From assembly GCA_016934745.1 (NCBI GenBank), contig JAFGSF010000022.1:28112-92111 (forward strand): DNA of 64,000 nucleotides, read 5' to 3'. Both the position numbers and the translations under genes were made by a program. Origin of the DNA: Candidatus Aminicenantota bacterium (GTDB lineage: Bacteria > Acidobacteriota > Aminicenantia > UBA2199). Shown here piece by piece: positions 24,653 to 32,671 of the stretch. The notes beneath the pieces are model-generated. The model saw only the letters and a program-made list of their open reading frames with translations. It was not told the origin of the DNA and did not search any database. How positions within the stretch are numbered: the first letter of the stretch is position 1; each line of letters starts with the position of its first letter.

Positions 24653-27019
24653 TCATCGCGGCGTGTCAAGGGCCGCGGCCAGCGCACGCTGACCCAGTTT
24701 ATAATTTTCCTTGGCTTTGGCGGGTTCACCCCGATAGGCATAAATCTCAGCCAGCAGGAAAAAGCCCAGCGGGGTGTTCTTGTCCGCCGGACGAATGGCT
24801 ACGCCGCGACGGCACATATCGATTGCTTCGTCCAGGTTGCTTCGGGTGTCGAATTCGTGCTTGGCAATCATGAAGAAGGGCAGGTTGAAACCGGGTTGGA
24901 GTTCCGTGGTTCGCCGGAAATAGTGAATGGCCTCGTCCATTTGCCCAAGTTTTTTGAATATCTGGGCCAGGTTGAACGAGGCGCTGAAGTTCTTTTCGTT
25001 GATCTCGAGTTCACGTAAATAAGATTTTCGCGCCAGATCCAGGTCTCCTTGCGCATCAGCCACCTGAGCACGGATGAATGAGACTTTATCCAGGCCGGGA
25101 TTCAACTCCTGGGCTTTGGACAGGTATTCTTCGGCGTGGTTTAAATCCTGGCGCTGATAATATATCTCACCCATCTTAAGATAAGCCTCCGCGTACGCAG
25201 GGTCTATCACCAAGGCCTGGCGAAAATAGTCTAGTGCCTCATCAAATTGCAGTCGTTCCAATTCCACCTGGCCCAGCAGTCTCAGGAAGGTGGCGTCCCT
25301 GGGAAAAATGACCCGAAAGGCGTTGAGCTCTTTCTTGGCTTGATCATATTGCTTCATGGCGATCAAGGTGTTGGCCACGTCGAGCATGGCGAAATTGAAA
25401 TCAGGTTTTTGGCGGATCACGGATTGAAAAGCGGCCAGGGCCTCGGCAAAGCGCTTTTCCTTAAAAAGTAGATTGCCCAACAGCATGCGGCCGTCAATCA
25501 TGTCCGGTTCCCTGGCCAGTAATTCTTCCATGAGGGTAATGGCCGGACCGATCTGCCCGCTTTCCTGCAAACCGCGCGCACGCATCATGCTGTTAAATAC
25601 CTGGATCTTGCTTTTGGGATCGACCCGGCCGTTTTTTTCCGTGGCGTCAACCATGGTAGACAGGTAGCCGAGCGCGGCCAGTTTTTCGCGGTCTTCATGG
25701 CTTAAATTAATCCCGGTGGCGGGCCGGAGAGGATTGCGGCCCACCCGGGCCTGAAAATCGCGTAGCGCTCCCTTCAGCTTCTTGGCGATGACGGACTGTT
25801 TCAACCGCAGGTTGTCATTTTCAGCCGGCCCGCTTCCAGCGATGTCGTATAATTCTTCTTGAGGCGCTTCGATGAATTTGAAGCCATCCTGATAGAACGC
25901 CGTCAGTTCGGCCCAGCCGAAATGAAGCCGCGGATACCATGTCTCGCTGGCGGCCCGGCCGAACCCCTTGCCCGAGGCTCCAAAGGCCAATCCCAGCAGT
26001 GACTGGCCCTGCGGCATCTTTCCGGCCGGGATTCCCAACGCGGCCAAAATCGTGGGTACCACATCCACGTGCTCTACAGTCGTCGTTACCCGCTGCACAG
26101 GCAAATGCCACGGTGAACGAATGATCAGCGGTACATGCACCGCGCTCTCGTATACGAAAAATCCGTGCCCGTCCTCGCCGTGTTCGCCAAGCATCTCGCC
26201 ATGATCGGCCGTCACCACGATCAGGGTGTTATCCCACAGGCCATGTGCCTTGAGGAAAGCGAAAAACTTTCCAAGTTCGGCATCCATGTAGGCGACTTCG
26301 CCCTGGTATGGGTTGGTGTGATACATGGAGGCAAACGGCTCTGGAGGCGTGTAGGGTGAATGCGGGTCATAAAGATGGATCCATGAAAAAAATCTGTTGT
26401 TCCCGTTTTGTTTCAGCCATGCCTCGGCTTCAGGCAGTACAGCTCCGGCCACTTTTTGGATGTTGTCCAGTGAAATGGACTTCATCTTGTTGTACGTGAA
26501 TGTGTCGCCGTAGTAATCCCATCCTCGCTTCAACCCCCACTTGGAATGGAGCACATAGGCGGATATGAATGCGGAGGTCGTAAAACCTTGTTTGTGCAAG
26601 GTTTCAGATACAAGCTCCAGGTTCTCGGGGACGATGAAGCCGCCGTTGTCACGCACGCCGTGAAAGGCGGGATAGGTTCCGGAAAGGATCGTGGCATGGG
26701 ACGGCAAGGTTAACGGTACTTGGGCAATGCAGCGCTCAAATACGGTTCCGGAGGCGGCCAGGGTGTCGAGGTTTGGGGTCAGATCGCGATCCGGATTGTA
26801 ACAACCCAGATGATCAGCCCGCGTCGTATCCAGGGTGATCAGGATGATGTTGCAGTTTTTGAGCCGGCGCAGATGCAAGGAACGCCTGAGGGCGGGGCCA
26901 AAAATCAGGGCTGTGACGGCCAGGACAAGGGCCGCCATGGCCAATGGCAAAATCAAGCGGCGACCACGCGGCAGATGATGCCGCCGGGCCACGGGTGAAT
27001 CTTTTTTACGGGTGACCAT
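24653..27019 (-). CDS. membrane sulfatase-fold hydrolase with TPR repeats
   Basis: An N-terminal basic head and membrane helix (22-42) anchor an alkaline-phosphatase-superfamily domain outside the cell. NIILITLDTTRADHLGCY gives metal ligands D64 and D65-region; TPNLDTLAASG and TADHGEMLGEHG supply the rest. Where true sulfatases have C/S-x-P-x-R, this protein reads T104-L-P-S-H, so no formylglycine precursor is present and the nucleophile is probably threonine, as in phosphodiesterase relatives. From about residue 480 on there are seven or eight TPRs (AYLKMGEIYYQRQDLNHAEEYL). It may be a phosphodiesterase or phosphotransferase rather than a sulfatase; substrate unknown. Confidence 0.9.
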   Translation of the reverse strand: MVTRKKDSPVARRHHLPRGRRLILPLAMAALVLAVTALIFGPALRRSLHLRRLKNCNIILITLDTTRADHLGCYNPDRDLTPNLDTLAASGTVFERCIAQVPLTLPSHATILSGTYPAFHGVRDNGGFIVPENLELVSETLHKQGFTTSAFISAYVLHSKWGLKRGWDYYGDTFTYNKMKSISLDNIQKVAGAVLPEAEAWLKQNGNNRFFSWIHLYDPHSPYTPPEPFASMYHTNPYQGEVAYMDAELGKFFAFLKAHGLWDNTLIVVTADHGEMLGEHGEDGHGFFVYESAVHVPLIIRSPWHLPVQRVTTTVEHVDVVPTILAALGIPAGKMPQGQSLLGLAFGASGKGFGRAASETWYPRLHFGWAELTAFYQDGFKFIEAPQEELYDIAGSGPAENDNLRLKQSVIAKKLKGALRDFQARVGRNPLRPATGINLSHEDREKLAALGYLSTMVDATEKNGRVDPKSKIQVFNSMMRARGLQESGQIGPAITLMEELLAREPDMIDGRMLLGNLLFKEKRFAEALAAFQSVIRQKPDFNFAMLDVANTLIAMKQYDQAKKELNAFRVIFPRDATFLRLLGQVELERLQFDEALDYFRQALVIDPAYAEAYLKMGEIYYQRQDLNHAEEYLSKAQELNPGLDKVSFIRAQVADAQGDLDLARKSYLRELEINEKNFSASFNLAQIFKKLGQMDEAIHYFRRTTELQPGFNLPFFMIAKHEFDTRSNLDEAIDMCRRGVAIRPADKNTPLGFFLLAEIYAYRGEPAKAKENYKLGQRALAAALDTPR

Positions 27020-27162
27020 GCCAGTTCAATCATACCCCGCTTGGCCATGACTGTCAAAAAACATTTCCAGAAACGCCATGACGCGAAGTCTCCTGCCGGG
27101 CCCTTTCCGCAATTTGACAGGCACGGTCAGGAATCCCGGCTAATAATGATCGGTTGCAGCAG

Positions 27163-28224
27163 TTATTTGGTTTTTTTCTTGCGCTGAAGTTTTTTGATGG
27201 TTTCGCGTTCCTTCTCAATGTTCTGCATGAAGGACTTGTAATCGGCCATGTCGGGGGAAGTGGGGAACTTGGTGATGAGTTCGTTGTAGGTTTTCAGGGC
27301 ATTGTCAAAATCCTGGCAGAAAAAGTAATAACGGCCGAGTTTCAGATAGGCTTCCTCGAGGTCGGGTTTGAGTTCGATAGCCTTGCTGAAGTTCGGCTGG
27401 ATCGCGGTGTTGGCCTTGGCGGCGGCGGTGATGTTTTCCAAACTGGCCAGGGCATCTGAGCTTTTATCATCCTTAAGCTGGGCAATCTGCTTTTCAAGGA
27501 TGAGGTAATGGTTGTTGGCCAACAGGTAGTGACTGGTGGGCAGCCAAGGAGTGGTCGATTCGTTTTGCGGTGCGGCGATGAATTTTTCCAGGCACGGAAT
27601 GGCTTTGTCGGGCTGGTTCAGGCGGCTGTAGTTGATGCCGAGTATGTAGTTGGCCAGGGCGCTGTTGACTGGAGCCGTCATCTCGATTTCCGGAATCGCC
27701 AGGAAGCGCTGGAATGCTTCGATGGATTTTTTGAAGTCCTGAAGGCTATAGGCGACACTTCCCAATTGGTACGCGGCGTGCTGAAGTTCCTTGGGGTGGG
27801 TCGCTTCGATGTTTTTATGATTGACAATTTTTTCATAATAGGAGACGGCCTTCTTCAAATCACGCCCTTCGACCGCCTTTTGGCTGAGAGTCAGCAGCGT
27901 GCGAATATAGTCATTCAGGGCCAGAGTGAAATCCGCTTTGAGCTGCAGGGCTTTTTCAAAATTGGCTATGGCCAGTTCGAAATTTCCCATCATGCGGTTG
28001 AGCCGGGCGCTGGTAAAATATACCGGAGCATAGTCCGGCTCCAGGGTAATGACTTCGTTATACAGGGCCAAGGCGGAATTAAAGTCATTCTTCTGGATGG
28101 CCTTGTCCGCTTTTTCCATTTTTTTCAGGGCGTCCTTGCTCTGAGGTTTGGGAAGCTGGTCGGTGGCGGCCAGGGTCAGGGCCAGTCCCAGGCTGAGTGC
28201 AAAACTGAGCATTTTTCTTTTCAT
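27163..28224 (-). CDS. exported TPR protein
   Basis: A signal peptide (MKRKMLSFALSLGLALTLAAT) is followed by a periplasmic TPR solenoid of six or seven repeats, e.g. NDFNSALALYNEVITLEPDYAPVYF and FELAIANFEKALQLKADFTLAL. The protein ends in a basic tail (KKLQRKKKTK). No catalytic domain. It probably acts as a scaffold in a periplasmic complex; the partner cannot be named. It reads toward the sulfatase-TPR gene, 143 bp away, and is divergent from the SH3-domain gene. Confidence 0.85.
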   Translation of the reverse strand: MKRKMLSFALSLGLALTLAATDQLPKPQSKDALKKMEKADKAIQKNDFNSALALYNEVITLEPDYAPVYFTSARLNRMMGNFELAIANFEKALQLKADFTLALNDYIRTLLTLSQKAVEGRDLKKAVSYYEKIVNHKNIEATHPKELQHAAYQLGSVAYSLQDFKKSIEAFQRFLAIPEIEMTAPVNSALANYILGINYSRLNQPDKAIPCLEKFIAAPQNESTTPWLPTSHYLLANNHYLILEKQIAQLKDDKSSDALASLENITAAAKANTAIQPNFSKAIELKPDLEEAYLKLGRYYFFCQDFDNALKTYNELITKFPTSPDMADYKSFMQNIEKERETIKKLQRKKKTK

Positions 28225-28346
28225 GTTTTTCTCCTAAGAAATCAAATTTCCAAATTGAATGGTGGATTTTTGTCTTGTTTGAAAAATATATTATACATCG
28301 AAAATAAATGAAATACAACTAAAAAAACTTGCTGCCGGTTGCAGCA

Positions 28347-28375
28347 TTGAAATGATGCCAGGTTTGCATTATAAT
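28347..28375 (+). promoter_or_regulatory. sigma70 promoter of the SH3/M48/cyclase operon
   Basis: TTGAAA (28347-28352), 17-bp spacer, TATAAT (28370-28375), 45 bp before the first ATG. Confidence 0.7.
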
Positions 28376-28420
28376 TTAACCTGCCTGAAAGGGTCGAGCG
28401 GTCGCTGCCGAGGTGAAATA

Positions 28421-28873
28421 ATGAAAAAGAAAATTTTTTTGCTGATCTTTCTGGCCATGGTTGCATTTTTATTGGCCGGAAAATCCCTGTTCGTACAAGT
28501 ATTGCGTTCGCAACTATTGGCCAAACCCGATTTTCTCTCCCGAAGCTTGGCGTCACTTTCGAAAGGGGCGCGTCTGGAGTTGATCGAAACCCAGGGCAGT
28601 TGGTATCTGGTAAAAAACAGCAATGGTCTGAAAGGTTATGTCCATCGGTCGGCGGTCATAAAAAGCAAATCCACCCTGAGCGGAGCCATTCCCTATAAAA
28701 AAGGTGCCAGCGATCAAGAATTGGCTTTGGCTGCCAAGGGGTTTAATGAAGGCAATGAAAAAAAACTTCGCGGCGGCCGTGAATATGATTTTGCCGCTGT
28801 CGATTGGGTGCTGGACCAGGGCGTGCCCCCGGCCGCCGTGGCCGCTTTCGTCAGAGAGGGCAAGCTCAAATGA
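28421..28873 (+). CDS. exported SH3-domain protein
   Basis: A signal anchor (KKIFLLIFLAMVAFLLAG) is followed by a bacterial SH3 domain at about 40-85 (SLSKGARLELIETQGSWYLVKNSNGLKGYVHRSAV), which in this family usually binds peptidoglycan peptides. The C-terminal part has GVPPAAVAAFVREGKL. The start at 28421 has AGGTGA 7 bp upstream. The stop overlaps the ATG of the M48 peptidase gene by four bases (ATGA), suggesting both proteins work together at the envelope. Confidence 0.85.
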   Translation: MKKKIFLLIFLAMVAFLLAGKSLFVQVLRSQLLAKPDFLSRSLASLSKGARLELIETQGSWYLVKNSNGLKGYVHRSAVIKSKSTLSGAIPYKKGASDQELALAAKGFNEGNEKKLRGGREYDFAAVDWVLDQGVPPAAVAAFVREGKLK

Positions 28874-29790
28874 AAAAACTGCCCCAGCAGAGCTGGATAA
28901 GAGCCTTAGATAGCAAATTCAAAATTTGTTCTAAAGAGCTAACAAATTTTAGAATTTGCTATAAGGCTCTTATGTTGTTGGTTTGCCTTTGTCTGCTAAT
29001 GGCAGCGTGGAAATCGCCGATTAACCTGAGCAAACTGAACAAGGCAAAAAAGGCTGCGGATTTGGTCGCCGGAACCACGCATAAAATCAGCGAGGAAGAA
29101 GAATACTATATCGGCCGCGCGGTCGCGGCCAATATTCTTTCCCAGTACCGGCTGTGGAAAAACATTGCCTTGAGCCGTTATCTGAACCTGATCGGCAAGG
29201 CATTGGTACTGAAATCTGTACGCCCGGAAATCTTCGGCGGCTATCATTTCGCTCTCCTGGACAGTGCGGAAGCCAATGCCCTTTCGGCTCCGGGCGGCAT
29301 TATTTTTCTAAGCCGTGGCATTGTAGAAATGGCCGAAAACGAGGATGAACTGGCCGCTATCCTGGCCCATGAGATTCAGCATATCGTCAGCAAGGATCCC
29401 TTGAAGGCCATTAAATCACAACGGCTGAAGTCCCTGGGGGCCTTCGCCGCCGGGGAGGCTCTGGGATCAAGCAACGAAGTGCTTGGCATTTTTAAAAATT
29501 CCGTTTTGGATATTACCGGCACACTGCTGCAGAAAGGCTATTCACGCGGCCAGGAAAAAAACGCCGACCTGGGAGCACTGAAGCTGCTGGCTGCGACCGG
29601 GTACAATCCCTATGCGCTGCTGTCCATTCTAAAAAAATGCCAGGCCATCGAGAAAAAAAAGGCCAAGGCGTTTTCGGCCCATCCATCTGCCTCCAATCGA
29701 ATGAACTACGTCCGCGATGCCCTGAAAAGAGTTTCCGCCAGTGACATGCGCATCCGCTGTATCCGTTTCAAAAAAAGCGTTCCCCGCTAA
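28870..29790 (+). CDS. M48-family metallopeptidase, palindrome inserted in its N-terminus
   Basis: Zinc endopeptidase of the BepA/Oma1-like M48 family, probably periplasmic and concerned with outer-membrane proteins. The catalytic motif is HEIQH at residues 167-171; the third ligand lies in GQEKNADLGALKLL, and NALSAPGGIIFLSRG is a typical M48C motif. ATG 28870 overlaps the SH3 gene stop. Residues 8-34 (WIRALDSKFKICSK and following) are encoded entirely by a 71-bp palindromic repeat that keeps the frame. The hydrophobic signal (MLLVCLCLLMAAW) starts only at residue 35. Translation could instead begin at ATG 28972, which would exclude the repeat. Confidence 0.88.
   Translation: MKKLPQQSWIRALDSKFKICSKELTNFRICYKALMLLVCLCLLMAAWKSPINLSKLNKAKKAADLVAGTTHKISEEEEYYIGRAVAANILSQYRLWKNIALSRYLNLIGKALVLKSVRPEIFGGYHFALLDSAEANALSAPGGIIFLSRGIVEMAENEDELAAILAHEIQHIVSKDPLKAIKSQRLKSLGAFAAGEALGSSNEVLGIFKNSVLDITGTLLQKGYSRGQEKNADLGALKLLAATGYNPYALLSILKKCQAIEKKKAKAFSAHPSASNRMNYVRDALKRVSASDMRIRCIRFKKSVPR
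28893..28970. repeat. 71-bp palindromic repeat, copy 2, in frame within the M48 gene
   Basis: The palindrome AGAGCCTTAGATAGC ... GCTATAAGGCTCT spans 28900-28970, preceded by the shared flank CTGGATA (28893-28899). It is the reverse complement of the copy at 8117-8194, with a few mismatches. It carries no stop codon in the frame of the peptidase. Confidence 0.85.
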
Positions 29791-31834
29791 TCCTTTGCGC
29801 CGCTACCTGCTTTCAACCATACTGATTTTTATCCTCACTGTCGGTCTGGGCTATTTCAGCACATCCTTGTTTGAAAATAAAATCTATGATCAAAAAATCC
29901 GTTTATTCAGCCGGCACATCGACGCGCCGGTTATGCTGGTTGAAATCGATCAGGAAAGTATTGATTTTTATAGTCAGAACTTCAATATAACCTGGCCCTG
30001 GCCGCGTAGTTTGTACGCCAAGGCCATCGATTTTTTAACTCGGACCGGAGTCCAGGCCATCGGCCTGGACATGATTTTCAGCGAAGCCAGTCCCTATGGC
30101 GGAGAAGATGAGCAACTGGCCGCTGCCATGGCCAGGGCAGGCAATGTCTTCATGCCGTTTTTTTTTGCTGACAGCGGTGATGCCAATGACGAATTATCCC
30201 ATTTCGCCCTGGCTCGCAATCCGGGCTTTTCGCAGCTGCCGAGTAGAAAGGGGACAAAATCACTTCCGTTGCAGCCATTGCTGGCTGCGTTGCGTGGCGG
30301 CGGCAATGCGTTTTTTGTCCCGGATCGCGACGGCGTTTTCCGCCATCTGAAGCATTTTATTGTTTGCCAGGGGCGCCTTTACCCGTCTTTTTCCCTGGCC
30401 ATGTCCTTGTATGCCGATCCCGAATTGCCCATGCGGCAAATCCCTTTCAATGCGGCGGGGGCATTGAACTTAAAATTTTATTCACACGACAGTTTCCAAC
30501 GCTGCAGCATCTCTGCATTGATCCAATCGCAGGTGCGCTTGGATGAAGGCCTGCCGGCCGTTATTGCGGCGGATACATTTAAAAATAAACTCGTGTTGAT
30601 CGGGGCCACGGCTCCGGGTCTCCTGGAAAACAGGCCTTCTCCGACAAACGCTTCCGGATCGGGTTTTGAACTGCATGCGACCGCCCTGAGCAATTTCCTG
30701 GCCCGGGATTTCATCCGGGTACTGCCCGCCTGGCTGCAATGGCTCCTGGTACTCCTGGCGGTTGCATCCTTGAATGCTTTGCTATACAGGATCCGGGCAA
30801 TTTTGTGGCAGGTGCTGGTGGCAGCGGGAGTGATCTTTCTGGCAGCGGCCGGCATCTTTTTTATTTTCAGACTCGGTTTGGATATGGATTTATTACCCTT
30901 GGTTTTAGGCCTTGGCCTAACCACGGCCCATGATGTCTATGATCGCTATCGGCGCGTGCGTCGCGAAAAGAAATTCATCCAGAGTGCGTTTAAAAACTAT
31001 TTATCCGATTCGCTGCTGGCAGAAATCATGAAAAATCCCCGGGGACTGAACCTGGGCGGCGAGAAAAAACTGGTGACCATTTTCTTTTCCGATCTGGCCG
31101 GTTTCACCAGCATGTCGGAAAGCCTGCCCCCCGAAGGCGTGGTCGGAATTTTAAACACCTACCTGGAAAAAATGACGACCGTGATCATGGAAACCGGGGG
31201 TTTTGTAAATAAATTTGAGGGGGACGCCATCATGGCTTTTTGGGGAGCCCCGTTGCCCTGTCCAGACCAGGTGGTTCTGGCCATGCGCGCCGCGATACGC
31301 TGCCAGGAAGCATTGCTCGATTTGAACGCTGATTTTGCCAGGAACGGATTGCCCCGCCTGGGCATGCGCATCGGCATCAATACCGGCGAAGTCATTGTCG
31401 GCAACATAGGATCTCGAAAGCGCTTTGAATACACGGTCATCGGCGACTCGGTCAACCTGGCTTCGCGTTTGGAGGGGATCAACAAACAGTATGGCACGAA
31501 AATCGTCTGTGGAACCATGGCCGCTGCCATGGCGGCGGGCAAGATGGCACTGCGCCGGCTCGACCGGGTTCGGGTCAAAGGTAAAATGAAACCGGAAGAG
31601 ATATTTGAAATAGTGGCTGAAAAAGGAAACGAACCGAATGGGTCGGCTGAACGCCTGGCCAAGTTTGAAGACGCCTTGCAAAAATACTTTGGCGGCGACT
31701 TTGCCGGAGCCCTGGCTTTGTTTTCAGCCATTCCTGACGATCAGCCTGCCAAGGTATTTTGCCACCGCTGCCGCTTTCTGCTGGAGAATCCTCCGTCTGA
31801 CTGGGATGGGGTATGGACGTTTACTGAGAAGTAA
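29741..31834 (+). CDS. CHASE2-domain adenylate/guanylate cyclase
   Basis: Class III nucleotide cyclase. A first membrane helix (YLLSTILIFILTVGLGYF) precedes an extracytoplasmic CHASE2 sensor (about 35-320: VMLVEIDQESIDFY, WPWPRSLYAKAIDFL, GLDMIFSEASPYGGED). Three helices follow, then the catalytic domain from about 440. FSDLAGFT carries metal ligand D451 and EGDAIMAFWG carries D495. Lysine in VNKFEGD favours ATP, and RFEYTVIGDSVNLASRLE holds the transition-state arginine. The residues needed for activity are present. The start is uncertain: GTG 29741 overlaps the M48 gene, while TTG 29795 does not. It may signal envelope state sensed with the SH3/M48 pair. Confidence 0.92.
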   Translation: MTCASAVSVSKKAFPANPLRRYLLSTILIFILTVGLGYFSTSLFENKIYDQKIRLFSRHIDAPVMLVEIDQESIDFYSQNFNITWPWPRSLYAKAIDFLTRTGVQAIGLDMIFSEASPYGGEDEQLAAAMARAGNVFMPFFFADSGDANDELSHFALARNPGFSQLPSRKGTKSLPLQPLLAALRGGGNAFFVPDRDGVFRHLKHFIVCQGRLYPSFSLAMSLYADPELPMRQIPFNAAGALNLKFYSHDSFQRCSISALIQSQVRLDEGLPAVIAADTFKNKLVLIGATAPGLLENRPSPTNASGSGFELHATALSNFLARDFIRVLPAWLQWLLVLLAVASLNALLYRIRAILWQVLVAAGVIFLAAAGIFFIFRLGLDMDLLPLVLGLGLTTAHDVYDRYRRVRREKKFIQSAFKNYLSDSLLAEIMKNPRGLNLGGEKKLVTIFFSDLAGFTSMSESLPPEGVVGILNTYLEKMTTVIMETGGFVNKFEGDAIMAFWGAPLPCPDQVVLAMRAAIRCQEALLDLNADFARNGLPRLGMRIGINTGEVIVGNIGSRKRFEYTVIGDSVNLASRLEGINKQYGTKIVCGTMAAAMAAGKMALRRLDRVRVKGKMKPEEIFEIVAEKGNEPNGSAERLAKFEDALQKYFGGDFAGALALFSAIPDDQPAKVFCHRCRFLLENPPSDWDGVWTFTEK

Positions 31835-31860
31835 ATCTCGGTACAGCGATTGATTCATCC

Positions 31861-31888
31861 GTAGGGACAGGTCGCGACCTGTCCCTAC
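31861..31888. repeat. 28-bp perfect palindrome
   Basis: GTAGGGACAGGTCG followed directly by its exact reverse complement, with no loop. It lies 26 bp after the cyclase stop. Nearly identical GGGACAGG...CCTGTCCC repeats are, as I recall, dispersed in several bacterial genomes. A terminator role is possible, but no T-tract follows. Confidence 0.7.
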
Positions 31889-31933
31889 AAATCCTGGTAG
31901 GGTAAATAATATGGAGTGTGCTACAATATCACC

Positions 31934-32671
31934 ATGCTCGAAATAAATGGATTGCGTAAAAAATTCGGCAAGCGTGAAGCCCTGAAAGATATTTCATTTT
32001 CATTGCAGAGTGGGGAGATATACGGATTGCTGGGTCCGAATGGCGCGGGCAAGACCACCACGCTGAAAATCCTGGCTGGCCTCCTCGCCGCCGACAGCGG
32101 ACGCGTCATGGTTGACGGCGAAACCTATCATCGCGAGCATCATGAGTTGAAACGGCGGATCGCCTATGTTCCCGACCAGCCTTTTCTCTATTACAAACTG
32201 AGCGGGGAGGAGCACCTGAATTTTTACCAGGACCTATACAAGATTCCCTATGTCCAGAGAAAGGAAAAGACCGATTTTTTTTTCAAATACTTCGAATTTG
32301 AGGAATACCGCAACGAATTGGTTGAAAACTATTCGGCCGGCACGCGTCAGAAACTGCTTATTGCGCAAGCCCTGGCCGTCGAGCCGAAGCTGCTGCTTCT
32401 CGATGAACCGCTGGTATCCATCGATCCGCTGGTGGGAAAGAAATTCAAACTGTACCTGCAGGAGATCGCCCGGCAGGGAACGGCCGTTCTTTTTGCCACC
32501 CATATTTTGACCCTGGCCCAGGAGGTCTGCCGGCGCATCGGTATCATCATCGACGGCCGCATCATCATCCAGGGAGACCTGGGTGAGCTGATGAAGCTGG
32601 CCGGCAATGAAAGCCTGGAAGAGTTCTATTTCCAGACGGTGCTTCAGCATGAAAAGCCTGCTGAAGCTTAA
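31934..32671 (+). CDS. ABC transporter ATP-binding protein
   Basis: ATPase of an ABC-2 exporter. ATG 31934 gives MLEINGLRKKFG, the usual start. Walker A is LGPNGAGKTT, the signature is the variant NYSAGTRQKLLIAQAL, Walker B is LLLLDEPLVSIDP, and ATHILTLAQEV holds the H-loop. At 245 residues it is a bare ATPase without the C-terminal extension of the first exporter's ATPase. It overlaps the following membrane protein gene by 23 bp, which is presumably its permease. Confidence 0.93.
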   Translation: MLEINGLRKKFGKREALKDISFSLQSGEIYGLLGPNGAGKTTTLKILAGLLAADSGRVMVDGETYHREHHELKRRIAYVPDQPFLYYKLSGEEHLNFYQDLYKIPYVQRKEKTDFFFKYFEFEEYRNELVENYSAGTRQKLLIAQALAVEPKLLLLDEPLVSIDPLVGKKFKLYLQEIARQGTAVLFATHILTLAQEVCRRIGIIIDGRIIIQGDLGELMKLAGNESLEEFYFQTVLQHEKPAEA

